A stretch of 64,000 bases of DNA from Bin87 sp965208015 (GTDB taxonomy: Bacteria; Chloroflexota; Dehalococcoidia; Lucifugimonadales; UBA3495). Position numbers and translations under genes: made by a program. The stretch lies in the NCBI GenBank assembly GCA_965208015.1, contig OZ242309.1, positions 186,001 through 250,000 of the forward strand, given 5' to 3'. The notes under the pieces were generated by a model. It saw only the letters and a program-made list of their open reading frames with translations, made no database searches and was not told the origin of the DNA. Below, in pieces: positions 48,873 through 58,086 of this stretch (position 1 is its first letter; every line of letters starts with the position of its first letter).

Positions 48873-49273
48873 GCGCCCAGCGGCCGACCCGGGTCGGCGA
48901 CATCATGGCGGTCGAGTTTCCCAGCATCGATGGGCTGGCCACCGTCGCTGAAGCCATGTCGTTGATGAAGCAGCATGGCGTGGACGCCCTGGTAGTCAAT
49001 CGGCGCGACGAAACCGACGAGGCCGGGCTGGCTCTCCTCTCCGACATCGCCCGGGAAGTCATTGGCCCCAACCGCTCGCCGGAACGGGTGAACGTTTACG
49101 AAATTATGAACAAGCCCGCCATGACCCTGCCCGCGGACATGCTGGCGCGGTATGCGGTACGCTTGCTGACACGGTTCCAGTTATCTCATGCCGTCGTCGT
49201 GGACCCTGACCGCAACCCGGTCGGATTGGTCACCATGCGTAACCTGGTATTGGGACCCGAACCGGCGGCATGA
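48869..49273 (+). CDS. CBS domain pair protein
   Basis: A 134-residue protein consisting of a tandem CBS (Bateman) module. The first repeat is MAVEFPSIDGLATVAEAMSL then DALVVNR, and the second is MNKPAMTLPADMLARYA then HAVVVDPDRNPVGLVT. CBS pairs bind adenosyl ligands such as AMP, ATP or c-di-AMP. The start is GTG at 48869, overlapping the PII-like stop by four bases. It closes the DUF1538-DUF1538-PII-CBS operon, which implies dual ligand control over the transporter. Confidence 0.88.
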   Translation: MSAQRPTRVGDIMAVEFPSIDGLATVAEAMSLMKQHGVDALVVNRRDETDEAGLALLSDIAREVIGPNRSPERVNVYEIMNKPAMTLPADMLARYAVRLLTRFQLSHAVVVDPDRNPVGLVTMRNLVLGPEPAA

Positions 49274-49322
49274 TCGGAAACGAAGTCCGGCGACCGCCGG
49301 CAATTTACTGGAGCGCATCAAG

Positions 49323-50960
49323 ATGGACCCCATCAACGTTGTAGCCGAACGCCTGGGCATCGACCAGCACCACCTGATCCCCTACGGCAACACCAAGGCC
49401 AAGGTGAGCCTCGACGCCATCCGCGAGAACGACCAGCGCGGCAAGCTGGTGGTCGTTACCGGCATCACCCCGACACCGGCCGGCGAGGGCAAGACCACGA
49501 CTTCGATAGGATTGACCGACGGCCTAGGCCGGCTGGGACACCAGGCCGTGGTCAATCTTCGCGAGCCGGCTCTGGGCCCGATCTTTGGCATCAAGGGCGG
49601 CGGAACCGGCGGCGGCAAGGCCCGCGTCGTTCCCGAGGACGAGATCAACATCCATTTCACCGGCGACGCCCACGCCGTCGGCTCCACCCACAACCTGCTC
49701 GCTGCACTCGTCGAGAATGCCGTTTACCGCAACCAGGCCTGTGATATGGCCCCCGAAGGCATCACCTGGTCCCGCGTCACCGACGCCTCCGACCGCGCGC
49801 TCCGGCAGATAACCTCTGGTCTGGGCGGCAACGCCAACAGCCCCCTGCGCGAGAGCCGGTTCGATTTCATCACCGCCTCCGAGATCATGGCCATCCTAGC
49901 TCTGGCCACGGACCTGGAGGACTTGCGTGCCCGTCTCTCCCGCATGGTCGTGGGAACCAATCGTGCTGGCGACCCGGTGTCGGTGGGCGACTTGGAACTC
50001 ACCGGACCCCTCATGGCCGTCATGCGCCACACCGTCATGCCCAACCTGGTGCAGACCATAGAAGGCATGCCCGCCATCGTCCATTCCGGCCCCTTCGGCA
50101 ACATCGCTCACGGGTGCAGTTCAATCATCGCTGACCGTCTGGCCCTGGGTTATGCAGATATCATTATCACTGAGGCCGGTTTCGCCTCCGATCTCGGCTT
50201 CGAAAAGTTCATGCACATCAAGACCCGGAACAGCGGCCTGCCCATTGCGGCCGCCGTCCTGGTGTCCTCCGTCCGCGCCATGCGGTGGCACGGCGGCGCC
50301 CTGCGCCGGAACCTGTCCCAGCCCGACCTTGATGCCATGAAGGCCGGCGCGGCCAACATGGTGCACCACATCAACATCGTGCGCGGCTTTGGGTTGCCGG
50401 TGGTGGTGGCCCTCAACCGCTTCGAGGGCGACAGCGCCGAGGAGTTGCAGGCCGCCGCTGAAATCGCAGAACAAGCCGGAGCTTACGCCACCGCCGAGTA
50501 CTCCGGCTTCACCGATGGCGGCGAGGGGGGGATTGCCCTGGCCGAAGCCGTGGCCTGCGCCGCCAACGACCCGGCAGCGAGCCCCGACAGCATAGACTAC
50601 GCCTATGACCTCGACGCATCTATCGAGGACAAGGTGCTGGCCCTGGCCCGTCGGGTCTACGGCGCCGAGAGCGTCACCTGGACCGCGGAGGCCCGCCGTC
50701 GCGCTCGTTTCTTTGCATCTCAGGGTTGGGACAAGCTGCCCATCTGCATGGCCAAGACCCACCTGTCCATCTCCCACGACCCCACGCTCAAGGGCAGCCC
50801 GTCCGGTTATGCCTTCCCGGTGTCTGACATCCGCGCGTCGGTCGGAGCCGGCTTCCTCTACACCCTGGCCGGCCGCATCGAAACGCTGCCCGGCCTTCCC
50901 ACCCGGCCTCGGGCCGTCGACATGGACGTGTCCCCCGACGGCGAGATCGTGAACCTCTAG
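49323..50960 (+). CDS. fhs: Formate-tetrahydrofolate ligase
   Basis: A 545-residue enzyme that makes 10-formyl-tetrahydrofolate from formate with ATP. The P-loop is TPAGEGKTTT at 51-60. Other family segments are INIHFTGDAHAVGSTHNLL, DMAPEGITWSRV-type sequence, FGNIAHGCSSI and PICMAKTHLSISHDP. It is of normal length. The ATG at 49323 follows a weak GGAGCGCATC site; the frame is open upstream only as an artefact of the CBS gene. It supplies one-carbon units, which fits with folE in the window. It lies 49 bases after the CBS gene but is not functionally tied to it. Confidence 0.96.
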   Translation: MDPINVVAERLGIDQHHLIPYGNTKAKVSLDAIRENDQRGKLVVVTGITPTPAGEGKTTTSIGLTDGLGRLGHQAVVNLREPALGPIFGIKGGGTGGGKARVVPEDEINIHFTGDAHAVGSTHNLLAALVENAVYRNQACDMAPEGITWSRVTDASDRALRQITSGLGGNANSPLRESRFDFITASEIMAILALATDLEDLRARLSRMVVGTNRAGDPVSVGDLELTGPLMAVMRHTVMPNLVQTIEGMPAIVHSGPFGNIAHGCSSIIADRLALGYADIIITEAGFASDLGFEKFMHIKTRNSGLPIAAAVLVSSVRAMRWHGGALRRNLSQPDLDAMKAGAANMVHHINIVRGFGLPVVVALNRFEGDSAEELQAAAEIAEQAGAYATAEYSGFTDGGEGGIALAEAVACAANDPAASPDSIDYAYDLDASIEDKVLALARRVYGAESVTWTAEARRRARFFASQGWDKLPICMAKTHLSISHDPTLKGSPSGYAFPVSDIRASVGAGFLYTLAGRIETLPGLPTRPRAVDMDVSPDGEIVNL

Positions 50961-51000
50961 CCACTGCTCAAGCGGGAGTTGGGCCTGCTGGCAAAATGCC

Positions 51001-51045
51001 GATCCATCTTGCAAATCCTGTTCATCCATGCAGGATGGGATGGAT
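51001..51045. repeat. Fragment of the GGATT-periodic repeat family
   Basis: Read on the minus strand the bases show GGATGAACA-GGATTTGCA in 9-bp steps, the same spacing as the two hairpins around the GxxExxY gene. The flanking ATCCATC (51002-51008) and GATGGAT (51039-51045) form a short inverted pair. It lies in the 222-bp gap between fhs and def and carries no gene. The remainder of that gap shows no other feature. Confidence 0.45.
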
Positions 51046-51182
51046 TATGGCACTGAATAGATCGGCCCCATCATCACTCGCCCGGCTTTACACTGCTGAA
51101 ACCGCAAGAATATAATTCCCGGCAAGTTTACGAATTTCGCAATGTCAACGGCGACAGTGTCGCCATACCCAGGGGTGCTACC

Positions 51183-51833
51183 GTGGCCGTGCTCCAGATG
51201 CGCGTTTTTCCCGATCCCATCCTGCGTCAGCGTGCCCGCAAGGTTACGCAATTTGACGCCAAACTGGCCCAGCTCGCCGCCGACATGGCGGAGACCATGA
51301 ACGCCCACCACGGCGTTGGTCTCGCCGCCAACCAGGTCGGCGTGCTGCAGCGCATGTTCGTGGTGAAAATGGAGGATTGGGAAGAGGCCCTGGTGCTGGT
51401 TAACCCCGAGATCATGCGCCGGGAAGGTCTCCGCGATGTTGAGGAAGGTTGTCTCAGCCTGCCCGGCTATCGCGGCATGGTCAGCCGCTCCGAGCGCATC
51501 CGCGTGCGTTACCAGGACCTCACCGGCAAGCAGCAGCGCCTCCGCGCCGAGTGCATGCTCGCCCAGGCCATCGAGCACGAGACCGATCACCTCAACGGCA
51601 TCCTCTACCTCGACCACCTTATCGCCCACGACCAGTTTTTCCGCATCCACGTCAACGAGGACGGCGACGTGGAATACCAACCCACCGGCGCGCCTGATGC
51701 CGCTGAACTGGAGGCTGCCGCCCAGCGCATGAACAGTCGCAACATCGAGCCCCGGTCCAATCCTCCCCAGTTCGACCCCAGCAACGGCCGTCCTGCCACC
51801 CGCCAGACCGACGACGCCACGGTCGCCGACTAG
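51183..51833 (+). CDS. def: Peptide deformylase
   Basis: A 216-residue metalloenzyme removing the N-formyl group from new proteins. All three motifs are present: GVGLAANQVG (residues 44-53), EGCLSLPG with metal ligand C90, and HETDHLNG with H132, E133 and H136. About 45 residues of Arg/Asn/Pro-rich tail extend beyond the usual C-terminus. The start is GTG at 51183. The CCA-adding enzyme gene begins one base after the stop. Confidence 0.94.
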   Translation: MAVLQMRVFPDPILRQRARKVTQFDAKLAQLAADMAETMNAHHGVGLAANQVGVLQRMFVVKMEDWEEALVLVNPEIMRREGLRDVEEGCLSLPGYRGMVSRSERIRVRYQDLTGKQQRLRAECMLAQAIEHETDHLNGILYLDHLIAHDQFFRIHVNEDGDVEYQPTGAPDAAELEAAAQRMNSRNIEPRSNPPQFDPSNGRPATRQTDDATVAD

Positions 51834-51834
51834 C

Positions 51835-53304
51835 ATGGACTCCGCCAGCCTGATCACCCGGCTGGCCGGGTTTTTCGACGCCCAGATCAACACGCCGGCC
51901 TGGCTGGTGGGCGGCGCTGTTCGTGACGCTCTGCTCGGCCGCGAAATCCAGGACATCGACATCGCCGTTTCTGGAGTTGCCCTCCCGGTGGGTCAGGCTG
52001 TCGCCGGCCATCTCGGCGCAACCGCGGTGCCCCTGCCCGAGTGGAACATTGTTCGCGTCGCGCTCCCCGGCATCGCTGAAAACGCTCGTCCCTTCCTGAT
52101 TGACATCTCCGGTTACTCCGGAACTATCGAAGACGACCTCCATTCCCGGGATTTCACCGTCGATGCTATGGCGGTTCCTATCGGCTGCTGGGACACCGAC
52201 GAGCGATTCGACGCCATCATCGACCCTTTGAACGGTAAGGCGGATCTGGCCCGTCGTGTCCTGCGCGCCGGCGGTGAAGGCGTGTTCGCCGCCGATCCCG
52301 GACGGATGCTCCGCGGTGTCCGCCTCGCCCAGCAGGTGGGCCTCCGCATGGAGCCGGACACCGCCCGCCTGATCCGCCGCGACGCTCACCTGCTGCACCG
52401 CGTGTCCCCCGAGCGCGTCCGCGATGAGTTCATGACCATCCTGTCCGTAACGGGTGCCCGCCCCCAGCTTGAGGTCCTGGACCGTCTCGACCTCCTCTGC
52501 CGCGTCATACCCGAGTTGGAGGCCACGAAACGCTGTGAGCAACCCCGGTCACATCACTATTGGGACGTCTGGGGCCACCTGCTGCACTGCGTCGAATATG
52601 CGGAAGAGGTCACCGCCGGCCACCGCAATAACGCCATCTACACAATGGCGCCCTGGACCGCGAAGGAGGATGCCTATTTCGCCGAGGTCATCGGCGACGG
52701 TCACACTCGCCGCACCGTACTCAAGCTCGCTGCCCTGCTGCACGACATCGCCAAGCCCCAGACCCGTGCCGCCGACGCTGAAGGCCGCGTCCGCTTTCTC
52801 GGCCACAGCGAGGAGGGAGCAGACATTGTGCAGCATCGGCTGACATTGCTGCGCGTGTCGAATCGGATCACGGATCTGGTTGCCGACATGGTGCTGCACC
52901 ACCTGCGGCCCAGCCAACTCCGCGACGGGTCCGCCATGCCCTCTCCCCGGGCGATATTCAGGTTCTACCGCGATGTCGGAGATGCGGCGGTGGATACGCT
53001 GTATCTCGCCATGGCCGACGTGCTGGCTGCTCGCGGCCCCGACCTGTCCCCGGAACGCTGGGCCAACTATGCTAGAATGATTGCCGCCGTTCTCGAATCC
53101 GGGGCCGAACAACCCGGAAATCGTAACGGCAACCCACCCCTGATCAATGGCCACGACCTGATGGACGCTCTCAATCTCCCTCCCGGGCCCCGTATCGGGT
53201 CCCTATTGGCGCGCCTGCGCGAGGCCGAAGCGGTCGGCGAAATCTCCAGCCGGGAGGACGCCATGGAACTGGCCGTCAGGTTGGCCGAACCGGGTGACCA
53301 TTAA
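51835..53304 (+). CDS. cca: CCA tRNA nucleotidyltransferase with HD domain
   Basis: A 489-residue class II nucleotidyltransferase. The head domain shows GGAVRDALLGR (26-36), the metal-binding D40-x-D42 in IQDIDIAV, and SRDFTVDAMA. The neck contains DPGRMLRGVRLAQQVG. The C-terminal HD domain carries LLHDIAKP, VRFLGHSEEGADI and MVLHHLRPSQL, so it is the CCA-enzyme-plus-HD type with possible phosphatase or phosphodiesterase activity. Poly(A) polymerase and A- or CC-adding variants are alternatives by sequence. It is adjacent to def, so both support translation. Confidence 0.9.
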   Translation: MDSASLITRLAGFFDAQINTPAWLVGGAVRDALLGREIQDIDIAVSGVALPVGQAVAGHLGATAVPLPEWNIVRVALPGIAENARPFLIDISGYSGTIEDDLHSRDFTVDAMAVPIGCWDTDERFDAIIDPLNGKADLARRVLRAGGEGVFAADPGRMLRGVRLAQQVGLRMEPDTARLIRRDAHLLHRVSPERVRDEFMTILSVTGARPQLEVLDRLDLLCRVIPELEATKRCEQPRSHHYWDVWGHLLHCVEYAEEVTAGHRNNAIYTMAPWTAKEDAYFAEVIGDGHTRRTVLKLAALLHDIAKPQTRAADAEGRVRFLGHSEEGADIVQHRLTLLRVSNRITDLVADMVLHHLRPSQLRDGSAMPSPRAIFRFYRDVGDAAVDTLYLAMADVLAARGPDLSPERWANYARMIAAVLESGAEQPGNRNGNPPLINGHDLMDALNLPPGPRIGSLLARLREAEAVGEISSREDAMELAVRLAEPGDH

Positions 53305-53482
53305 CAATACTCTGTGGCCGTCGCCCCCGTGGGATCAACGTACATAAATCCGTTTGTCTTCTTGATTCGCTCGATGTGCGCGTTCACTGTCTCGCGACAA
53401 TAGCGGCCGTATAACCGGGTCGAGCCCCGCCGGCCCCGGGATGCGCCGGCCAATACCAGCATAGAGGTCTGTAATAGATAAC

Positions 53483-55318
53483 ATGCGACGACGCACCGTT
53501 TTGCTGACGATTTTCATTCTGGCGGTGTTGGCGGTTTCGGCCGTCTCGCTCGCTTTCCCCGAGATCCATATCGGGATACCCGGCGTCCCCCGTATCGATC
53601 GAGCCTCAACTGGCCCATTGGGTCTCAAGTTGGGCTTGGACTTGCAAGGCGGCGCGCACCTCGTTTATCAGGCTGACACGGGAACCGTGATGACGGTAAC
53701 GTTCCCCGGCGAGGCGGCGGCGGACACACCCGCCGTGGAGGAAGCCCTCGCCACCGTGGACTACCAGGGTGACGTGAGCCAGTCCGATGATGGCCTGACG
53801 TTCCGGATCTCCGGCGAGTTCCTCGGCCCCGAACGTCGCGACGCGGTGCGCCAGGCTCTGACCGATGCCATTGCCGAACCAGTCGACTTCATCACCGACG
53901 ACACGCCGCCGCCCACCAACGATCAAATGGAAGGCGTGCTTGACATCATCAGCAACCGCGTCAACCTCTACGGAACCGAGGAGCCTATCGTCCAGCGCTT
54001 TGGCGATGACCGCATCATTGTCCAGCTCCCCGGCGCCAGCGGTTCCGTCGTGTCCGTGCAGTTTGTCGACAACGCCGACGTGGAGAAGCTGGGGAGCGTA
54101 ATATTCGATCAGGGTTACGGCAGCGACGTTGAGAGCCGGGGATCCAATCGGTTCCGCGTTACTACCGACGCCACTCTGGACTCATCCGAACGCCAGGCCC
54201 TTCGGACCATCCTGGAATCCGAAGTGGGCGCAATCGTCAACTATCAGGTAACCGGCAGCATCGACGATGCCAAAGCGGTGATCGGCGAAACTGCCCAGCT
54301 GGAGTTCCTCCGTCGCAAGTGCGGAGCGCCCATCGCCGCCGCCGAAGGCCGCTGTATCGCCCCGTTCACCGACAGCAGCGTCGGCCTCACCGGCGATGAC
54401 CTCGTGGATGCCTACGTCGGCACCGAGCAGGCCACCGGCGCGTGGGTGGTCAATATCCAGTTCGATGATCGCGGCGCCGAGCTGTTTGGACAGATGACCG
54501 GCGAGATCAACATCCAGAGCAACCCTCAGACCGACGAGGTCATCGCCGTGATCCTCGACGACCGCGAGCTCATCGCCCCCGTAGCCCAAGTTCACATTCG
54601 CGACGGCCGCAGCCAGATCTCCGGCAACTTTAACCGAGAAAGCGCCCGCAGGCTGGCCATCCAGCTCAAATCCGGTCGTCTCCCCGTGCCCTTGAACCTA
54701 ATCCAGGAATCCGGCGTCGATTCGATACTGGGCAAGGAATCCCTGGAACTCAGCCTCAAGGCCGGGCTGGTCGGCCTTGGCCTGGTGTTGCTATTCATCA
54801 TCGCCTATTACCGCGCTGCCGGCGTGGTCGCGGCCGTTGCCCTGGTCTGCTATGCCATCGTTACCCTGGCGATCTTCAAGCTGGTGCCCATCACCCTCAC
54901 CCTCCCTCACATCGGCGGGTTCATCCTCTCCATCGGTCTCGCTGTCGACGCCAACATCTTGATCTTCGAGCGCATCAAGGAGGAGATCCGTCTGGGCCGG
55001 TCCCTGGGTTCGGCAATGGACGTGGGGTTCAACCGCGCCTGGCCCGCCATCAGGGACGGCAACGTCAGCACGCTTATCACCTGCGTTGTTCTCCTCTGGT
55101 TTGGCAACCGCCTGGGCGGTGGTTTGGTCAACGGCTTCGCCCTGACTCTGCTGGTGGGCGTGCTCGTCAGCATGTTCACTGCGGTCCTGGTCAGCCGCAA
55201 CCTGCTCCAGGCCCTGCAGGCCACGGGTCTGGGCCGCGCCGCCAACCTGTTCACCCCCGAAAAGATCCAACCCCGGTCCACCGGGCAGCGTCCTCAATCG
55301 GCCCAGGGGGGCCAATAA
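53483..55318 (+). CDS. secD: Protein translocase subunit SecD
   Basis: A 611-residue RND-family partner of SecYEG that pulls secreted proteins across the membrane using the proton gradient. The N-terminal transmembrane helix (residues 5-25) is followed by the large extracytoplasmic P1 domain, which begins with GLKLGLDLQGGAHLVY. The five C-terminal transmembrane helices start at LKAGLVGLGLVLLFIIAYY and include LPHIGGFILSIGLAVDANIL with the conserved aspartate, then FERIKEEIRLGRS. It is two codons from secF. The 180-base gap upstream holds the promoter region. Confidence 0.95.
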   Translation: MRRRTVLLTIFILAVLAVSAVSLAFPEIHIGIPGVPRIDRASTGPLGLKLGLDLQGGAHLVYQADTGTVMTVTFPGEAAADTPAVEEALATVDYQGDVSQSDDGLTFRISGEFLGPERRDAVRQALTDAIAEPVDFITDDTPPPTNDQMEGVLDIISNRVNLYGTEEPIVQRFGDDRIIVQLPGASGSVVSVQFVDNADVEKLGSVIFDQGYGSDVESRGSNRFRVTTDATLDSSERQALRTILESEVGAIVNYQVTGSIDDAKAVIGETAQLEFLRRKCGAPIAAAEGRCIAPFTDSSVGLTGDDLVDAYVGTEQATGAWVVNIQFDDRGAELFGQMTGEINIQSNPQTDEVIAVILDDRELIAPVAQVHIRDGRSQISGNFNRESARRLAIQLKSGRLPVPLNLIQESGVDSILGKESLELSLKAGLVGLGLVLLFIIAYYRAAGVVAAVALVCYAIVTLAIFKLVPITLTLPHIGGFILSIGLAVDANILIFERIKEEIRLGRSLGSAMDVGFNRAWPAIRDGNVSTLITCVVLLWFGNRLGGGLVNGFALTLLVGVLVSMFTAVLVSRNLLQALQATGLGRAANLFTPEKIQPRSTGQRPQSAQGGQ

Positions 55319-55321
55319 CGA

Positions 55322-56278
55322 ATGTTCAATATCGTCGGCAAGCGCGGCTGGTACTTCGTCATCTCGGCCCTGGTGATCATACCCGGCCTGCTGTCCATGA
55401 TTGCCCCGCCGGGCTGGATGTCCGGGGGCTCTGGCCTGCAGCCCGGCATCGACTTCTCCAGCGGTTCCGTGCTCACCGTGGCGTTTGTGGAGCCCGCGAA
55501 CCCCGACGCGGTTCGTAGCGTGCTGTCGACCGTCGGCCATCCCCAGGCTTTGGTCCAGTCCGTCGGCGAAAACTCCGTCCTGATCCGTACCCGGGTGCTG
55601 GAAGAGGCGTCCGGCAACACGGTATCGGAACGCCAACGCATCGAGGACGCCTTGGAAGCGCAGGTTGGTCTCATCGATGCCTCCGGCGTCGACACCGTGT
55701 CCCCGATCGTCGCTCAGGAGACCGTGCGCAACACCTTCCTGGCCCTGTTGGTCGCGTCCGTCTTCATACTGATCTACATCTGGTACGCCTTCCGCCGGGT
55801 TCCCCGGGCCTACCGCTATGGGGTGGCTGCGATCGTCACCCTTATCCACGATACCGTGATCGTGCTCGGCGTCTTCTCCATCCTCGGCCGCGTTCTGGGC
55901 ATGGAAGTCAATGCCATGTTCATTGTCGGCATCCTCACCGTGGCCGGATACTCGGTCAATGACACCATCGTGGTTTTCGACCGCATCCGTGAGAACACTA
56001 TCCGGGTGCCCGACCGCAGGCTTGAGGATACGGTGAACCTCAGCATCATTGAGAGCGTGGGCCGGTCCGTGAACACCAGCTTCACCACGTTGATGGTGCT
56101 GTTGGCCATGCTGCTAATCGGCGGCGAATCAATCCGCGAACTGCTGCTGGTGGTGGCCATCGGCGTTGTGGTTGGAACCTACAGCTCCATCTTCATCGCG
56201 GCCCAGTTCCTGGTGATCTGGGAACGCCGCGAGTTCGGCCGCGTCTTCAGCCTGGGCCGCCGGGAGGCAACCGCTTAG
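55322..56278 (+). CDS. secF: Protein translocase subunit SecF
   Basis: A 318-residue partner of SecD. The start helix includes WYFVISALVIIPGLLSMIA, followed by GLQPGIDFSSGSVLTVAF. The C-terminal helices contain YRYGVAAIVTLIHDTVIVLG, SVNDTIVVFDRIREN and SVNTSFTTLMVLLAML, with the D-x-V-V-x-x-D-x-x motif of the family. It begins three bases after the secD stop. The HicB gene follows after 34 bases. Confidence 0.95.
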   Translation: MFNIVGKRGWYFVISALVIIPGLLSMIAPPGWMSGGSGLQPGIDFSSGSVLTVAFVEPANPDAVRSVLSTVGHPQALVQSVGENSVLIRTRVLEEASGNTVSERQRIEDALEAQVGLIDASGVDTVSPIVAQETVRNTFLALLVASVFILIYIWYAFRRVPRAYRYGVAAIVTLIHDTVIVLGVFSILGRVLGMEVNAMFIVGILTVAGYSVNDTIVVFDRIRENTIRVPDRRLEDTVNLSIIESVGRSVNTSFTTLMVLLAMLLIGGESIRELLLVVAIGVVVGTYSSIFIAAQFLVIWERREFGRVFSLGRREATA

Positions 56279-56312
56279 GCTACAATGGGGCAGGCTGTGA
56301 GGAGCAGAGGCT

Positions 56313-56657
56313 ATGAAGTACGAAGTCATACTACTCCGTTATCCCCCGGACGACGGTATGCCCAACGGCTATTGGGTAGCCGACTGCCCATCGGTGGCGG
56401 GTTGCGTCACCGACGGCGAGACCCGAGATGAAGCCTTGGCTATGGCCGCCGACGCGATTGACCTCTGCCTTGAGGATGACCAGCCGCTGGATGCGGCCGC
56501 GACACAGCGCCAGAAAGCGGCCACGTTGCGCGAAGTTCAAGAAGAAGGTGTAGTCATTGCCATTGAGACCCACTTGGTGGAACCCAAGGCAATGACTGAC
56601 GAGGAACTGGCGTCTTGGCCAACCTCGGCCCACCTGGTTCCCGGCACAACGAGCTAA
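56313..56657 (+). CDS. hicB: HicB family antitoxin
   Basis: A 114-residue HicB-type protein. The partial RNase-H-like fold begins MKYEVILLRYPPDDG and has YWVADCPSVAGCVTDGETRDE, the HicB hallmark with the C-x-T-x-G-x-T-x-x-E pattern, then AIDLCLEDD. The C-terminal part lacks a clear DNA-binding domain. The partner HicA gene immediately downstream is broken by frameshifts, so HicB may be an orphan antitoxin. GAGGAGCAGAGG precedes the start. It is not functionally connected to secF. Confidence 0.86.
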   Translation: MKYEVILLRYPPDDGMPNGYWVADCPSVAGCVTDGETRDEALAMAADAIDLCLEDDQPLDAAATQRQKAATLREVQEEGVVIAIETHLVEPKAMTDEELASWPTSAHLVPGTTS

Positions 56658-56663
56658 AGGGCT

Positions 56664-56921
56664 GTGCCGAGTTATTTTCGCAATCTCAAAACGGCGGACG
56701 TGTTTTCAGCATACTTCCGGATGGGATTTGTCCGCGTAAATAACCGGGGGCGACATCACAAGCTCCGTCACCGCCGGCTGAACTTGACGATGATTATTCA
56801 TCGGCACCGGGGGCGAAATTCCCGAAGGTACATTGGCTCGTGCCGTTCGTAGGTCGGGGGTAACCGAGAGGAGTTCCTGGCCGCATTGGCTGGAGAGACG
56901 CCAGAGCGGTTCCGCGAATAG
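56664..56921 (+). pseudogene. hicA: HicA-like toxin remnant, two frameshifts
   Basis: Starting at GTG 56664 the first frame reads HicA-like sequence (KTADVFSAYFRMGFVRV, RGRHHKLRHR, LNLTMIIHRH). After a five-G run at 56809-56813 the family continues in another frame (GEIPEGTLARAVRRSGVTE). Near 56866 an extra AG dinucleotide shifts it again to a third frame (EEFLAALAGETPERFRE and stop at 56921). Read together, the pieces give the usual G-F-x-x-x-x-x-x-G-x-H-H...H...G-x-x-x-x-G-T-L order. The canonical GSHH is already GRHH. It therefore looks like a decayed toxin beside an intact HicB antitoxin. Confidence 0.78.
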
Positions 56922-56926
56922 CTTGA

Positions 56927-58003
56927 CTACCTTCTCGGATTCAACACCACCCGCCCGAACGGTTCCCACTCGCGCACCATCCGCACCGCTTCGGCCACTC
57001 CCTGCTCAGTGAGGGGCAGCACATCCGATACGACCGGCTCCAGTTCACCCACCTCCGCCATCTCTACGCACCGCTCCAGCGTCAGCCGCGATACTCCGGA
57101 TACCCCGGTCAGCCGCAGGTCTCGGAATATCACCTCGGCCAGGCGCACGGCCGTTGGCTCCCCGGTCACGTCCCCGAGCAGCGCGATGCGCCCAAACTGC
57201 CCCAGGCACCGCAGGCTATCGGGCCACAGCGGAGGCCCCACCGTATCGATCACCACGTCCGCGCCCGCGTCCTCCGTGAATGCCAGCACAATCTCCGCCA
57301 GATCCAGCCCATCTCCGACCTCAACCACTACTGACGCTCCCAGTTGTTCCAGCCCGGCCGTCTTGCCCGGTGACGATGTCACCGCGATCACCTGCGCGCC
57401 CCGGGCCGCCGCCAGTTGCACCGCATGGCTGCCCAGCCCGCCGCCGGCTCCCGTTACCACCACCGTTTCCCCCTCCGAGACCTGCGCAACTTGGATGCCC
57501 GATAGAGCGACCCCGGCGGGACACGCCAGCAGCGCAGCTCGCTCAGCTGACAGCCGGTCTGGTAATCCCACCAACGCCGTCTCTGGAAGGGCCACGTACT
57601 CTGCAAATCCCCCATCCCTGCCATGTCCGATCCCGGCCCCGTGCTCGCATCGATGTTCCCGACCGGCCAGGCACCGTGCGCAATTGCCACAAGCTGCGGT
57701 CAGCAGGCTCACCACCCGGTCCGCTTCTTGAAAAACGGTGGCGCCTGCTCCCAATGAAACAACCGTACCGGCTATTTCGTGCCCCAGGATGACGCCCGGC
57801 GCGACGCCCCGCCGCAGCGTTCCCGTCATCACCAGGTAGTCGTGGTGGCAGAATCCGCAGGCATCCACCCGCAGCAGCACTTCGCCGGGCCGCGGCGTCG
57901 GAACATCGCATACCATTATCGCCAGCGTGGGCGGATTGCCCGCTGCCACCAGTGACAGCGCGTTCATGGTCTGCGGAACGGATGAATGCGTCATGGCGTT
58001 CAT
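56927..58003 (-). CDS. Zinc-dependent alcohol dehydrogenase family protein
   Basis: A 358-residue medium-chain dehydrogenase/reductase. The catalytic zinc segment is CGFCHHDYLVM with GHEIAGTVV after it. The structural zinc loop has CGNCARCLAGREHRCEHG. The NAD(P)-binding loop is VVVTGAGGGLGSHAVQLAAARG. I chose the ATG at 58003 (MNAMTHSS); internal ATGs at 57994 and 57967 are alternatives, and a longer TTG start at 58039 is less likely. The substrate is unknown; alcohol, aldehyde and quinone reductase activities share this fold. The gene ends five bases from the hicA remnant and is divergent from nfo. Confidence 0.9.
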   Translation of the reverse strand: MNAMTHSSVPQTMNALSLVAAGNPPTLAIMVCDVPTPRPGEVLLRVDACGFCHHDYLVMTGTLRRGVAPGVILGHEIAGTVVSLGAGATVFQEADRVVSLLTAACGNCARCLAGREHRCEHGAGIGHGRDGGFAEYVALPETALVGLPDRLSAERAALLACPAGVALSGIQVAQVSEGETVVVTGAGGGLGSHAVQLAAARGAQVIAVTSSPGKTAGLEQLGASVVVEVGDGLDLAEIVLAFTEDAGADVVIDTVGPPLWPDSLRCLGQFGRIALLGDVTGEPTAVRLAEVIFRDLRLTGVSGVSRLTLERCVEMAEVGELEPVVSDVLPLTEQGVAEAVRMVREWEPFGRVVLNPRR

Positions 58004-58086
58004 GGTAAAGCAAGCCCCGTTTCTGCGATACTGTGCCAACTCCCGTCCTGCCGAAGACCCGGCGGGATATTATCGAGGCAATCGCG

